A stretch of 64,000 nucleotides of DNA, taken from contig AP026543.1 in assembly GCA_026075535.2 (NCBI GenBank), forward strand, positions 8,184,001 to 8,248,000, written 5' to 3'. A program made the position numbers and the translations under genes. This DNA comes from Tricholoma matsutake. Lineage: Eukaryota > Basidiomycota > Agaricomycetes > Agaricales > Tricholomataceae. Below are positions 10,387 to 21,239 of the stretch, piece after piece (within the stretch, counting starts at the first letter, position 1; each line of letters begins with the position of its first letter). The notes below the pieces were generated by a model, which did not search any database, was not told the DNA's origin, and saw only the letters and a list, made by a program, of their open reading frames with translations.

Positions 10387-12590
10387 GGATCAGAATTTAT
10401 AACGCGGGGCTCGAATGCAGTCCACGGAGCAGGGTACAAACTTGGGTACTACTTTATCTACGCGTTCCCCTCGCCCATCTCCCACTCAGGTCCCCGTTTT
10501 AGCCACCTTAGGCGGGCAGTTCCACAGACGTTGGCCTCTCAGCCAGGAAAGGCAATAATCTGGAGGGGGCGCCCCCCCCTCCTGAAGTTAGCCATTAGAT
10601 CGCCCCCTGGAGCAAACGGTCCCCCAGCCACATGTCCGACCGAGGCCAGACCAGGCGCAGCAGTGTTAATTCACCGTAAATCCCCCCTTGCGGGAGGAAT
10701 AACCGTCTGCGTTTTTCCAGCCAACGAGGATTGACCACCCCAGACGAATGAGGTGGACCATCACCGTGTTGTGCATGAGTGACAGTAACAAGGCGGGTGG
10801 TTGTTCACCTGGTTATTCACCGTGACTGCCGTAAGTAGGGGGCCGAGACCCCCCTTGAGCAAATGCACCCATGTGCATGCACTCAATGACATCGTCCCCC
10901 CCGCAGTGGGGGGAAGGTATAGGGAAGCAACACACTGTCACAATCCCGATAGTGGCCACCAGTTGCTTGGTGGCCGTGAACGTAGAGGGGGATAGACCCC
11001 TGTACTAGTTGCGGCGCTGCTGTCCACGAGGACCTCGAGGACAACGGCGCCGTGCTGGGGACGAGGGTTCCCCAGATTGAGGCTCTGATTGAGCAGTGTG
11101 CACCGCCGTGTAGGAAGCCCGGAAGGCTGCCGGAGACGTGAGGTCGAGAGGTGTCGGAACGGCTGCTAGTTCCGCCGACATCGTCTCAGACAGTCGCCAG
11201 GTGGTCGTGAATAACTCCCAAGCCATTTGGCGCCATGCATTCCTCTCTGCAGGAGGAACGGCGGATGTACAGACGGTACCAATGAACATGGTCATCGCGT
11301 CGAGTTGGTGTAGCATGGCATGAGAGGTGGCTTCGATTTCCAACCTCTCATTCACGGATAATGGCACTTTGTCCTCCACCAACTCAGGGATGGGGGGCAA
11401 AGGCGGTACTGGGGCAGGGGATGCCTCCGGATAGAAGAGCTCGGCCATGCTGAGCTCCTGTGAATACATGTCCTCGCGTTCGAGACTGCGAGTCCATCGT
11501 TTATGTGCGACATGGACGTCCTGTGCCCACAGCACACGGTCTATCGTTTGCCTCGAGGCCAGCTTGGGGCTGCTCTCAGCATAATTGAGGGCCTCTTGCA
11601 TAGCAAGAGAGTCCTCGTCATCCTCAGGGTCGGAGAGGTCTTCTCCAGCCCATAGATCTCTAACTGCCCGTAGGGCAGTAGCTACATCCAGATCGTCATG
11701 ATCGTACCGGGTGTCGTAGTCTTGGACGCCATCCTCGTAGATGTCGCCCGTAATCAGGGAGGGGTCGTGTAGACCCCAGCGTGGTGTTTGGGCTCTAGTT
11801 CGCCATTTAGGCATTGAGAGGGGAAGTTAGTGCTAGTAGGTGATGGTAGAAACCAAGATACGTAGCGTGCCATCGATAACAGTTGGTCCCTTATCTCTAT
11901 TCCGGGTCCACCCGATACTGCCTCCAAATGCTCCGAGGGGGGGACAGGCCGCACATCCTGTAACCCAGTGGGAGATGATTGAACCCGGGTCATAACACCC
12001 TAGAAGAGTGAGCACCAGAGGTAGAGAGTTGGTGGTGAGTAGCGGCCACCAGAGCGTCGACCTAGCTGTCAGGGGGCACCATCGCCCAGCCCCTTTTAAC
12101 GATGGTGTATTCCAAGAGGTAGTCAGTGTAGCATGTCTCTAGTAATAGAAACTCACAGAGCATGGAGGCTGGGAGCCTCCCAGATGGCCAGCAGTCCAGT
12201 AAGAACGTCCTTCCCCCTAAGCCAGACCTCCCCCAGCTAAACGAGCGCTTCTACTTGGGCGAGCATTGAAGCAGGCATCCCACACCCGCTCTAAGCCCCC
12301 ATAGGGACCCAGACTACTCTTTCATAGACATCACTCACCTAGCCAGGATCCTCGAAGCCAAGGGGAACGAGACAGATAGCAGTCACTGTTGGAAACAATG
12401 ACCGAGACATCCCCGGAGATTGGATGGATGGATCTCTTAGCAAATCAGGCCAGGCCTGGAGACGCCGAGAGCATTCGTGATGGCGAAATCCGATCGAAAA
12501 TTGGACGAAAATTGAAGTGTCGACGTCGCATGCAACGTTGAGCAGAGGTGTTTACCACTATTTATGGTGGTTGTAACAAGTCAAGGAGCG
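10361..12590 (-). mobile_element. Full-length MPK element, lineage A
   Basis: 2.23 kb minus-strand copy. Poly(T) 10361-10386, tail variant TGATCC, 5' end CAAGGAGCG at 12590. The 13 bp duplication GATCCTCGGTGCA is at 10348-10360 and 12593-12605. A clean example of an endonuclease-primed, poly(A)-tailed insertion into LINE ORF2. Confidence 0.95.
11005..11814 (-). CDS. MPK element protein (269 aa, lineage A)
   Basis: Uninterrupted ORF starting MPKWRTRAQTPRWG. It has the acidic region (GDIYEDGVQDYDTRYDHDD), the hinge SPAPVPPLPPIPELVEDK, the invariant WRQMAWELFTTTWR and the basic end RRRCPRGPRGQQRRN. The start is chosen because all lineages align from this ATG, which follows a conserved CTCTCA-type context. 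Several copies of this lineage keep the full frame, which suggests either recent spread or selection on the protein. No known domain was recognised. Confidence 0.8.
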   Translation of the reverse strand: MPKWRTRAQTPRWGLHDPSLITGDIYEDGVQDYDTRYDHDDLDVATALRAVRDLWAGEDLSDPEDDEDSLAMQEALNYAESSPKLASRQTIDRVLWAQDVHVAHKRWTRSLEREDMYSQELSMAELFYPEASPAPVPPLPPIPELVEDKVPLSVNERLEIEATSHAMLHQLDAMTMFIGTVCTSAVPPAERNAWRQMAWELFTTTWRLSETMSAELAAVPTPLDLTSPAAFRASYTAVHTAQSEPQSGEPSSPARRRCPRGPRGQQRRN

Positions 12591-12592
12591 CT

Positions 12593-13913
12593 GATCCTCG
12601 GTGCATTCAGAACCACCCCAATTGGTGGCCTGGAAAGTATCGCTGGACTGCTGCCTATGCAGCTGTTACTGCGCCGTCTGGTCAACAGAGGGGTCTTCAG
12701 AACCCCTCTATTGGCTCCTTCACACCCCCTAAGAGCTATCTTAGGACCTAATCACGTTGGCACTACCCACTCTCATGAGCTTGGACTCTGGGGAGGGAAC
12801 GTGCTCGACACATTTAACCTGCAAGGCCCATCTGTCGCTTCGGCTGCAGCCTTGGCCCTTGTACCAGGTGATGAATTCGACCCCTTCGGGGATGAAAACA
12901 CTCCTGGAAACAGAGTGAAGGATCTATTCCCCACTCGTTTCTCCTCTCATCGCCTCACCTCTAAGGAGGATGGAGTGAGGGACTCGTACAGGAGTGACCT
13001 CGATAAGGCCTGGGCGCTGGCCCAAGTGGAGGATGACACTCTCGTCGTTGCAGTGGATGCTTCGGTGCCCACAGATGCTAAATTCCAAGCCGTCGCCTGC
13101 GGTCTTGTCTTTGGACAGGGAGAACAGATTGATCGCGTTGTCTCAGCTTCTGGGAGAAGAACCCCCCCGGAAGTCGAACTTTTCACTCTCCAACTAGGCG
13201 TCTCGGCTGCGTGCAGCAGAGGATGCACAAAGTTGGTGATATTCTCGGATTCTACCACGGGCATTGAGTCCCTAATCGATCCAAAACCACGTTCTGGGCA
13301 AATCTTCACCCTGGACGCTTGTCGCTCCCTCCATCCCTGGCTAGCCGGAGACGAAGAGAGAATCGTTACATTCTGGCATGTCCCCTCGAAATTCGAGTGG
13401 AACGTACATAAGATGGCTCATGATGTAGCTACATCTACCAAGATCTCCGTGGGCAGACACCCGCGGACGTCTTTAGACTACCTTAAACATCAGGTCGAAA
13501 AGGCCGTTTGTAAGGATTGGCACACCCAGTTCGCAAATCCGGCGTATCGTGGTCGGCACTTCTACCAACTCAAAGGAGTAGGTGGAAAACCGGTATTACC
13601 CTCGACTCACAAAGGTGGGCCTTGGCTGAAAGTTATGGGGAACAACACTACGTTGACTTCCCGTTCAACTCGTATGATTACTGGCCACGCTCCTATAGGG
13701 GAGTATCGTCAACGCTTATCCCTAGACGGGGAGTACCAATGTTGGTGCCTTGGCCCCGAAATTCAAACTCGAGACCATTTACTATGCGTCTGCCCCAAAG
13801 TAGATCGCAAAGAGACTCGTGCAAGCCCAGACTCTGTCAAAGGCTTCAACGAATTCATGGACAACAACCCAGCCCTTTGGTCGTTCAACTCACTCGCGTG
13901 GGATCCAGGATAG
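12593..13913 (+). pseudogene. LINE copy 3, ORF2 C-terminal half
   Basis: Continuation of copy 3, open to TAG at 13911-13913. It contains RNase H (VVAVDAS, EVELFTLQ, FSDST) and the C-terminal finger (CWCLGPEIQTRDHLLCVC). It is followed by a typical LINE 3' UTR. The upstream nonsense changes at 9530 and 9695 mean that the whole ORF2 is non-functional, although this half stays open. Confidence 0.9.
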
Positions 13914-14460
13914 GCTGTGCGCGCAGGGCGTATGACCCCCGTCTGGTTCTAGCTAGTGTTATCGGTATGTCGGGGTGGCCGTAGGGCATCAGACGAGTCT
14001 GTTAACCCTCATAAAGGGGGCCCACCCGTGTTCAGGAGTGACTGTCAGGGAGGGGGGACACGAAACTAGGTACTGGTTTGGGGAGGCGCCTGAGCGCTTT
14101 CAGATCCTCTGTCGGTTATGCGTTGCGACAACTCCAGTCGACTACGCTCTCCTTTCCGAGCTGAGAGGCTCACGTCGGGGCGGCAGTATCCCCTAAAACT
14201 TGCACTCATACCCGTATGGATTTGGGGAATACGGCATCGTCAAGCTCGGGTTGTTGGTATGCCACCACTGGCAAGTCCATTTACTCGATAAAGGGGGCCC
14301 CCTTAGTAGTCATTGCAGCTATCCAGGTGGTTGGTGCGAAGATTAGCAGGAGGAGGACTTGGGCTGGGCGTAGTGTACTCTGTTTGTACGTCTCTACCGC
14401 GGACTGCGATCGGGCGCCGCGTTATAAACTTTTGACCCAAAAAAAAAAAAAAACAAAAAG
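13914..14460 (+). other. LINE copy 3, 3' UTR and poly(A)
   Basis: Same layout as 8482-9024: paired ATAAAGGGGGCCC repeats, shared tail (GACTGCGATCGGGCGCCGCG then TTATAAACTTTTGACCC), and a poly(A) with one C interruption. It is inserted in the 3' region of a minus-strand MPK B element, which resumes at 14461. Confidence 0.85.
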
Positions 14461-16332
14461 GTGAGTGAGGTGGACCATCACTGTGTCCACGCACAAGTGA
14501 CAGTGACGAGGCAGCTGGTTATTCACTGGAACTGCCGTAGCTGGTTATTCACCAGAGCTACTGTAGGTAGGGGGTCGAAGCCCCCCCCACGAGCAAATGC
14601 TACACTGAGCATGCACTCGGTGACATCATCCCCCCTGCACAGGGGGGAAGGGCGGCGACATATTGTCACCATCCCGACAACAGCCCTGGTGGGCGGTGAA
14701 GAGAAGGGGGGTCCCCTTCTTCAAGCTCGGCGTGGTCATTGGCGGGGGCCATGAGGACGTCAACACCATTCCAGGGACAAGGGTTCCTCGGTTGGAGGCT
14801 CTGCCGCTGGTGGAGCAGACTGAGCCGCCTGCATCGCTGCATAGGAAGCCTGGAAGGCTGCCGGAGACGTAAGGTCGAGGGGAGCTGATGCCGCGCGAAG
14901 CGACTCCATCATGCTCCCTGAAAATTGCCAGGTGGTGGTGAAGAGCTCCCACGCCATCTGACGCCAAGAGTTCCTGTCGTTGAGAGGAACTGCGGACACT
15001 CGGACGGTACCTACAAAAGAGGTCATCATGTCCAGTAGATGTAACATGGCAACAGAGGTGGCTTCGATTTCCAACCTCTGATCCCTAGATAACGGCACTT
15101 CGTCCTCCACCAGCTCGGGGATGGGGGGCCAAGGCAGTAGCGGGGCAGGGGATGCCTCCGGATAAAGGAGCTCAGCGATGCCAAGCTCCTGTGAGTATAT
15201 ATCCTCCTTTGGGAGGCTACGAGCCCAGCACTTGTGTTCGACGTCAACACCAAGTGCCCATCGTACACGATCGATCGTTTTCCTCGAGGAGAGCCTAGGC
15301 CCCCCCTGGGCAAAAAGAAGAGCCTCTTGCATAGCAAGAGAGTCGTCGTCATCATCATCATTAGGGTCGGAGAGGTCTTCCCCAGCCCATAGATCTCTAG
15401 CTGCCCTGAAAGCAGCTGCTACCTCCGATTCGTCTTGGACGAACCGGGTGTCGTAGTCTTGGACGCCATCATCAAAGATGTCGCCCATGATCAAAACGGG
15501 GTCGCGTAGACCCCGATGTGGTGGTTGGCCTCTGGTTCGCCGTTTGGGCATCGAGAGTGTGTGTGTTAGTGCTAGTAGATGATGGTAGGAATCAAAATAC
15601 GCAGCATGGAATCGATAACGACTGGTCCCTTATCTATATTCTGGGTCCACCCGATACAGCCTCCGAATGCTCCGAGGGGGCGAGCAAGCCACACATCCTG
15701 CGGCCTAGTGGGAGAAGATTGAACCCGGGTCATACCACCCTAGGAGAGTGAGCACCGGAGGTAGAGGGATGGTGGTGAGAAGCGGCCACCAAGGTGTAGG
15801 CCTAGCCGCTAGGGGGCACCATCGCCCGGCCCCTTTTAACGATGGTGTATTCCAGCGGGTAGTCAGTATAGCATGTCTCTAATAGTAGAAACTCACAGAG
15901 CATGGAGGCTGGAAGCCTCCCAGACGACCAGCAGTCCAGTGATAATGTCTCTCCTCCCTAAGCCAGACCTCCCCCACCTAGACGAGTGTGACGACTTGGG
16001 CGAGCGTTGAAGCAGGCATCCCACACCCGCTCTAAGCCCCCAGAGGGACCTAGACTACTCTTTCATAGACAACACTCACCTAGTCAGGATCCTCGAAGCC
16101 CAGGAGAACGAGATGAGTAGCAGCCATTGTGAAGAACAATGACCGGGGCATCCACGGAGATCGGATGGACGGATCTCTTAGCAAATCAGGGCACGCCTGG
16201 AGACGCCGAGAGCGTTCGTGATGGTGAAATCCGATCAAAAATCGGACAAAATTTGAAGTGTCGACGTCGCGTGCAACGTTGAGCAGAGGTATTTACCACT
16301 ATTTATGGTGGTTGTAACAAGTCAAGGAGTGT
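14461..16332 (-). mobile_element. MPK element, lineage B, 3' tail displaced
   Basis: Minus-strand copy from the GTGAGTGAGGTGGACC segment of its 3' UTR to its 5' end at about 16331. About 370 bp of the 3' end and the poly(A) are missing because LINE copy 3 is inserted here; the missing part should lie upstream of that LINE and is not recognised in this window. The 5' end abuts a plus-strand MPK C fragment without a visible duplication. Confidence 0.85.
14760..15551 (-). CDS. MPK element protein (263 aa, lineage B)
   Basis: Intact to a stop slightly earlier than in other B copies. It reads MPKRRTRGQPPHRG, then VQDESEVAAAFRAARDLW, SSRKTIDRVRWALGV, the hinge SPAPLLPWPPIPELVEDE, the invariant WRQMAWELFTTTW (followed by Q in place of R) and AAEPPTEEPLSLEWC. 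The normal arginine-rich end is lost: a stop is created just before it, so the putative nucleic-acid-binding tail is absent. B differs from A in the middle third but keeps the block around residues 190-207. Confidence 0.7.
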   Translation of the reverse strand: MPKRRTRGQPPHRGLRDPVLIMGDIFDDGVQDYDTRFVQDESEVAAAFRAARDLWAGEDLSDPNDDDDDDSLAMQEALLFAQGGPRLSSRKTIDRVRWALGVDVEHKCWARSLPKEDIYSQELGIAELLYPEASPAPLLPWPPIPELVEDEVPLSRDQRLEIEATSVAMLHLLDMMTSFVGTVRVSAVPLNDRNSWRQMAWELFTTTWQFSGSMMESLRAASAPLDLTSPAAFQASYAAMQAAQSAPPAAEPPTEEPLSLEWC

Positions 16333-16666
16333 CATATCCACCTCTCATGGCTTTCTACATTTACTGGAGGCTATGACGATTTTCGTCGGTACCGTCCGAG
16401 TATCCGCCGTTCCACTCATAGAGAGGAATGCATGGCGCCAGATGGCATGGGAACTATTCACAACCACCTAGCGATTGTCCGAGCCAATGTCGGCAGAACT
16501 AGCAGCTGCCGGATTGCCTCTCGATCTCACGTCACCAGCAGCCTTCAGGGCTTCCTACGCGGCTAGGCAGGCAGCTCATGCAGAGCTCCATCATGAGGAA
16601 CCCTCGTCCTCATCACGACGCCGTCATCCTCGAGGTCCGCGGAGACAGCCGCGCCGCAACCAATAG
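16333..16666 (+). pseudogene. MPK protein C-terminal part, lineage C (nonsense)
   Basis: Encodes the conserved centre (FVGTVRVSAVP, WRQMAWELFTTT) and C-terminus (LDLTSPAAFRASYAAR, RRRHPRGPRRQPRRN) of a lineage C protein. A TAG at 16469-16471 replaces the TGG of the invariant WR pair, so this copy is inactivated. It has no N-terminus in this window. Confidence 0.8.
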
Positions 16667-16948
16667 GGGAACACCCCTCCACAACCACGCCCACCAAATA
16701 ATTGGTGGCCGCTATCGGGATAGTGACATTTTGTCGCCTCCCTCCACCTTCCCCCCGCTGCGGGGGGGACGTTGTCATCGAGTGCATGTACATGTTGGCA
16801 TTTGCTCGAAGGGGGACCTCAGCCCCCCTGCCTACGGTAGTTCCGGTGAATAACCAGGTGAACAACCAGCTACCACATCTCTGTCACTCGTGCGCAAACA
16901 CGGTGATGGTCCACTCCATTCGTCTGGGGTGGTCAATCCTCGCTGGCC
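16333..16948 (+). mobile_element. MPK element, lineage C, 3' part
   Basis: Plus-strand piece beginning in the ORF (coding for TSHGFLHLLEAMTIF-like sequence) and running through the 3' UTR to GGGGTGGTCAATCCTCGC, where a D-lineage MPK copy begins. It matches the C element at 29761-32895. Both ends are junctions with other MPK copies. Confidence 0.8.
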
Positions 16949-18814
16949 GCTCCTTGACTTGTTACAACCACCATAAACAGGGGTAAACACCTCTGCTCAA
17001 CGTTGCCAGCGACGTCGACACTTCAATTTATGTCTGATTTTCGATCGGATTTCACCATCACGAACGCTCTCGGCGTCTCCAGGCCTGCCCTGATTTGCTA
17101 AGAGATCCGTCCATCCGATCCCCGGGGATGCCCCGGTCATTGTTTTTGACAATGGCTGCTATTCGTCTCGTTCTCCTGTGCTTCGAGGATCCTGGCTAGG
17201 TGAGTGGTGTCTATGAAAGAGTAGTCTAGGTCCCTAGGGGGCTTAGAGTGGGTGTGGGATGCCTGCTTCAATGCTCGCCCAAGTCGATGCACTCGCTTAG
17301 TTGGGGGAGGTCTGGCTCAGGGGGAGGGACATCGTTACTGGACTGCTGGTTGTCTCTGGGGCTTCCAACCTCCATGCTATGTGAGTCACTACTACTAGGG
17401 ACAAGCTACACTGACTACCTGTTGGAATACACCGTCGCTAAAAGGGGCCGGGTGACAGTGCCCCCTGATAGCTAGGTCGATGCTCTGGTGGCCGCATTTC
17501 ACCACCAACTCCTCACCTCCGGTGCTCACTCCTCTGGGGTGTTATGACCCGGGTTCAATCTTCTCCCACCAGGCAACAGGATGCGCGGCCTGTTCGCCCC
17601 CTCGGAGCGTTTGGAGGCTGTATCGGGTGGACCTGGAACTGAGACAAGGGGCCATCTGTTATCGATCTTACGCTATGTACTTTGACTGTTATCGTCATTT
17701 ACCTGTGCTAACTCACTCTCAATGCCCAAACAGCTGAACAGAGACCAAACCACACACTGGGGCCTTCACAACCCCACCTTGATTACGGGTGACATCATTG
17801 GTGATGATGCCCAAGACTACGACACCCAGTTCTCACAGAACGAACTGGAGGTAGCAGCTGCCCTAGGCAGTTTGAGATCTGTGGGCTGGGGAGAACCTCC
17901 CTGACCCTGACGACTATGAGGACTTTCTTGTTAGGCAGGAGGCCCTCGCTTACACTGCACGCTGCGTATTTCGATCACTAGCATCATATACCAGTACTAA
18001 CTTGCTCCTGATGCCCAAGCGGACAACCAGAGATGATCGTTCCAACGATCCTACGCCTCCGGCAGCTGTCCCAGCTTCCTGTGTGGCGATGCCAACAGCT
18101 CTAGCAGAGCTTCAATCTGGGGAACCCTCGTTCCCAGTACAGTGCTGTCATCATCACAGATGGCCGTGCCATTACTCGTGTGGGGCATTCCGCTCCACAC
18201 CCATCACCGCCAGTCTGCTGGCTGCTGTTGGGTTGGTGACAAGTGTCGCTGCCCTTTACGTTCTCCCCACTGCGGGGGGGAAACTGTTATCGAGTGCATG
18301 TGCTTGCAGTGCATTTGCTTGAGGGGGGCCTTGGCCCCCTGCCTACGATGGTTCCGGTGAATAACCAGGTGAACAACCAGCCACCACATTACTGTCACGC
18401 GTGCATTACACGGTGATGGTCCACCTCATTTGTCTGGGGTGGTCAATCCTCATTGGCTGGGAGTATGCGGATGGTTATTCCTCCCGCAAGGGGGGATTTA
18501 CAGTGAATTAACACGGCCGTGCCTGATCTGACTTCGGTTGGATATGTGGCCAGGGGACCGGTTGGTACCAGTGGGCGACCTAATGGCTAGCTTCGGGAGG
18601 GGGAGGCTTCCCCTCCGGATTATTGCCTTTCCTGGCTGAGAGGCCAACGTCTGTGGCACTGCCCGCCTAAAGTGGCTAAAACGAGGACCTGGGTGGGAGA
18701 TGGGCGAGGGGAACACGTAGATATAGTAGTACCCTAGTTTGTACCCTGCTCCGCGGACTGCGATCGAGCCCCGCGTTATAAATTGTTGACCCAAAAAAAA
18801 AAAAAAAAAAAAAA
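16949..18814 (+). mobile_element. MPK element, deleted lineage D (second copy)
   Basis: 1.87 kb plus-strand copy from CGCTCCTTGACTTG to a 22 A tail, tail variant TTGACCC. It carries the same internal deletion and leader duplication as the copy at 4949-6819. Its poly(A) is followed by the last 26 bp (5' end) of a reverse MPK element, so it is inserted in or next to another MPK copy. Confidence 0.9.
17722..18322 (+). pseudogene. MPK protein remnant, lineage D (second copy)
   Basis: Two out-of-phase pieces. The first (17722-17904) starts MPKQLNRDQTTHWG and is frame-broken after about 50 residues. The second (about 18011) starts MPKRTTRDDRSND and fuses to a C-terminal AELQSGEPSFPVQ segment. The invariant tryptophan-rich block is missing. 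It shares breakpoints with 5402-6044, so the deletion predates the spread of this lineage. Confidence 0.8.
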
Positions 18815-18840
18815 TGGTGGTTGTAACAAGTCAAGGAGCG
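18815..18840 (-). mobile_element. MPK element, terminal 26 bp (5' end)
   Basis: TGGTTGTAACAAGTCAAGG followed by AGCG is the reverse complement of the MPK 5' terminus. It is stranded between the poly(A) of the D copy and a LINE fragment, and marks the 5' end of a minus-strand MPK whose body is not contiguous here. Confidence 0.75.
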
Positions 18841-19541
18841 AAAATGACTCGAGACCATTTACTGCGCGTCTGTCCCAAGGTGGATCGCAAAGAAACTCGT
18901 GCAAGCCCCGACACTGTCGAAGGCTTCCACGAATTCATAGACAACAACCCAGCTCTAGGGTCGTTCAACTCACTTGCGTGGGATCCAGGATACGCTGTGC
19001 GCGGAGGGCGTATGACCCTCATCTGGTTCTAGCTAGTGTTATCGGTATGTCGGGGTGGCCGTAGGGCACCAGACGAGTCTGTTAACCCTCATAAAGGGGG
19101 CCCACCCGTGTTCAGGAGCGACTGTCAGGGAGGGGGGACACGAAACTAGGTACTGGTTTGGGGAGGCGCCTGAGCGCTTTCAGATCCAATGTCGGTTATG
19201 CGTTACGATGACTTCAGTTGAATACATTTTCCTTTCCGAGCTGGGAGGCTCACGTCGGGGCGGCAGTATCCCCTAAATCTTGCTTGCACTCGTACCCGTA
19301 GGATGCGGGGAACACGGCATCGTCAAGTCTGAGTTGTCGGTACGACACCACTGGCAAGTCCGTTTACTCGATAAAGGGGGCCCCCTTAGTGGTCATTGCA
19401 GCTATCCAGGTGGTTGGTGTGAAGATCAGCAGGAGGAGGACTTGGGCTGGGCGTAGTGTACTTCATTTGTACGTCTCTACCGTGGACTGCGACTGGGCGC
19501 CGCGTTATAAATTTTTGATCCAAAAAAAAAAAGAAAAAAAA
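18841..19541 (+). mobile_element. LINE, 3' end only
   Basis: A 0.7 kb piece starting inside the C-terminal finger of ORF2 (TRDHLLRVCPKVD) and including the 3' UTR and an interrupted poly(A). The usual ORF2 stop TAG after LAWDPG has become TAC, so the frame runs on for 10 codons. The tail is the TGATCC variant, which shows that LINEs as well as MPK elements have both tail types. Confidence 0.85.
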
Positions 19542-19976
19542 CAACCAGCTGCCACATTACTGTCACGCGTGCATTACATGGTGATGGTCCACCTCATTCG
19601 TCTGGGGTGGTCAATCCTCATTGGCTGGGAGTATGCGGACGGTTATTCCTCCCACAAGGGGGGATTTACAGTGAATTAACATGGCCGTGCCTGATCTGAC
19701 TTCGGTTGGATATGTGGCTGGGGGACTGCTTCGCACCAGTGGGTGATCTCATGGCTAGCTTTGGGAGGGGGTCTCCCCCTCCAGATTATTGCCTTTCCTG
19801 CCTGAGAGGCCAACGTCTGTGGCACTGCCCGCCTAAAGTGGCTAAAACGAGGACCTGGGTAGGATATGGGTGAGGGGAAGCGTAGTTATAGTAGTACCCA
19901 AGTTTGTATCCTGCTCTGTGGACTGCGATCGAGCACCACGTTATAAATTGTTGACCCAAAAAAAAAAAAAAAAAAA
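19542..19976 (+). mobile_element. MPK element, 3' fragment
   Basis: The last 435 bp of an MPK element (CAACCAGCTGCCACATTACTG to TTGACCC plus 19 A), directly after a LINE poly(A). Its 5' part is not adjacent. It abuts LINE endonuclease coding sequence on its right. Confidence 0.8.
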
Positions 19977-20098
19977 TCCAAGACCGGGTCTCAGACAAGA
20001 TCTGATCAATGGTCATGACATCCTTTTGTTCTCACTGGGAATAGGAGAGGACGTCATGCTACTTGCTAACATCTATTCGGATACCAAGATCTCCGTGG
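19977..20098 (+). pseudogene. LINE ORF2 endonuclease scrap and junction
   Basis: About 105 bp coding RPGLRQDLINGHDILLFSLG-type endonuclease sequence, then 17 bp (ACCAAGATCTCCGTGGG) that belong to the RNase H end of ORF2. Directly after this, ORF1 of copy E begins. The order ORF2, ORF2 end, ORF1 is not collinear with the element, so this is a rearranged junction. Confidence 0.75.
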
Positions 20099-21239
20099 GG
20101 GGACTCTCTAGATCGGGTATGCCCAGAACTCCTGGCGACGATCCAATTGACTCTCTGCGGCTCTCTTCGAGCCGCAGATCCACACAGAATGCTCCCTCAG
20201 TGGGCCCTCACAGGACCCAAAGAGGCTCTCCAACCCCCTCCCCCTATGGGGCGGGCATCGTTACTCCACGAGCACAGCGTTTCAGCGTGCCAGCGCTATC
20301 TTCCAGGGATGCGACTGCGTCTCCTGCACCACCAGCCACCCCTTCTACACCTGCCTCGTGGGCTGATGAAGTGGCCGACAATCTCTACCCACGTCATTCA
20401 GGATATGGAGATGGCGAGCGATGACTGGAGCGGACCCCAGACCTTCGCCAAAGACTTGGGAGAATACGCTGAAGGATTCCGAGTTGTCCTTAACAGGACG
20501 GGATCCAGACGACCAACTGCTGAAGAACGGCAGCTCATAGCGGAACAGCTGGGCTCGGTGCTGGCAGCAGCTGCCGAGGCTGGATTAGATCGCAACTCTG
20601 GAAACACTACGCTCCGGAGCGCTATAGACAGGATGGCTGGGGGCAGTAAATGGCTGAGGTCGGGCACTGTCACCAACAATCCTAACGACGTCCCAAGGAC
20701 GGAATACCTGGAGGGATGGGATGGGCAACGCCCCCCCCCTCACAAATCAGCGAGGACTCGAGGCCCGAAAGGGGCTCGACCTCTTCCTAAACCCCCAACA
20801 GGGGGCGTCTCTTCATCATGGGGTCGAGGACCGCCTCCCCCCGTGAACTGGTCCACCAGGCCTTCGGGCAGGGGGACCTTTGCTCGGGTCGCTCGCTTCC
20901 CCGGGGGGCGAGCGCCTAACACATCCATGGATGGTCTTGTGCGTCTAGCCAAGGCCTTCCCTGAACTTCCAACCGACAAGCTGGCAGACATACAGCAGCA
21001 TGTCAGCCCCTCCAAACTGAAGGCGTCAAAACCTTCACCTACTGTACACGGACCGTCGAGACGACAGGTCCTAGTTCACATTCGTCCCCCCCTTGGGGAG
21101 GAGACGAACCCTGCTGATTTCCTGGACCACGTCCAGACCACCCTCGGACTGCACCACTCCAAATTGGTGGCCCAGTCTGCATCGATGCACGCTGGTAATT
21201 TATCAGTAGCTACTGACGTTGTGGCCTCTGAGGAGGACC

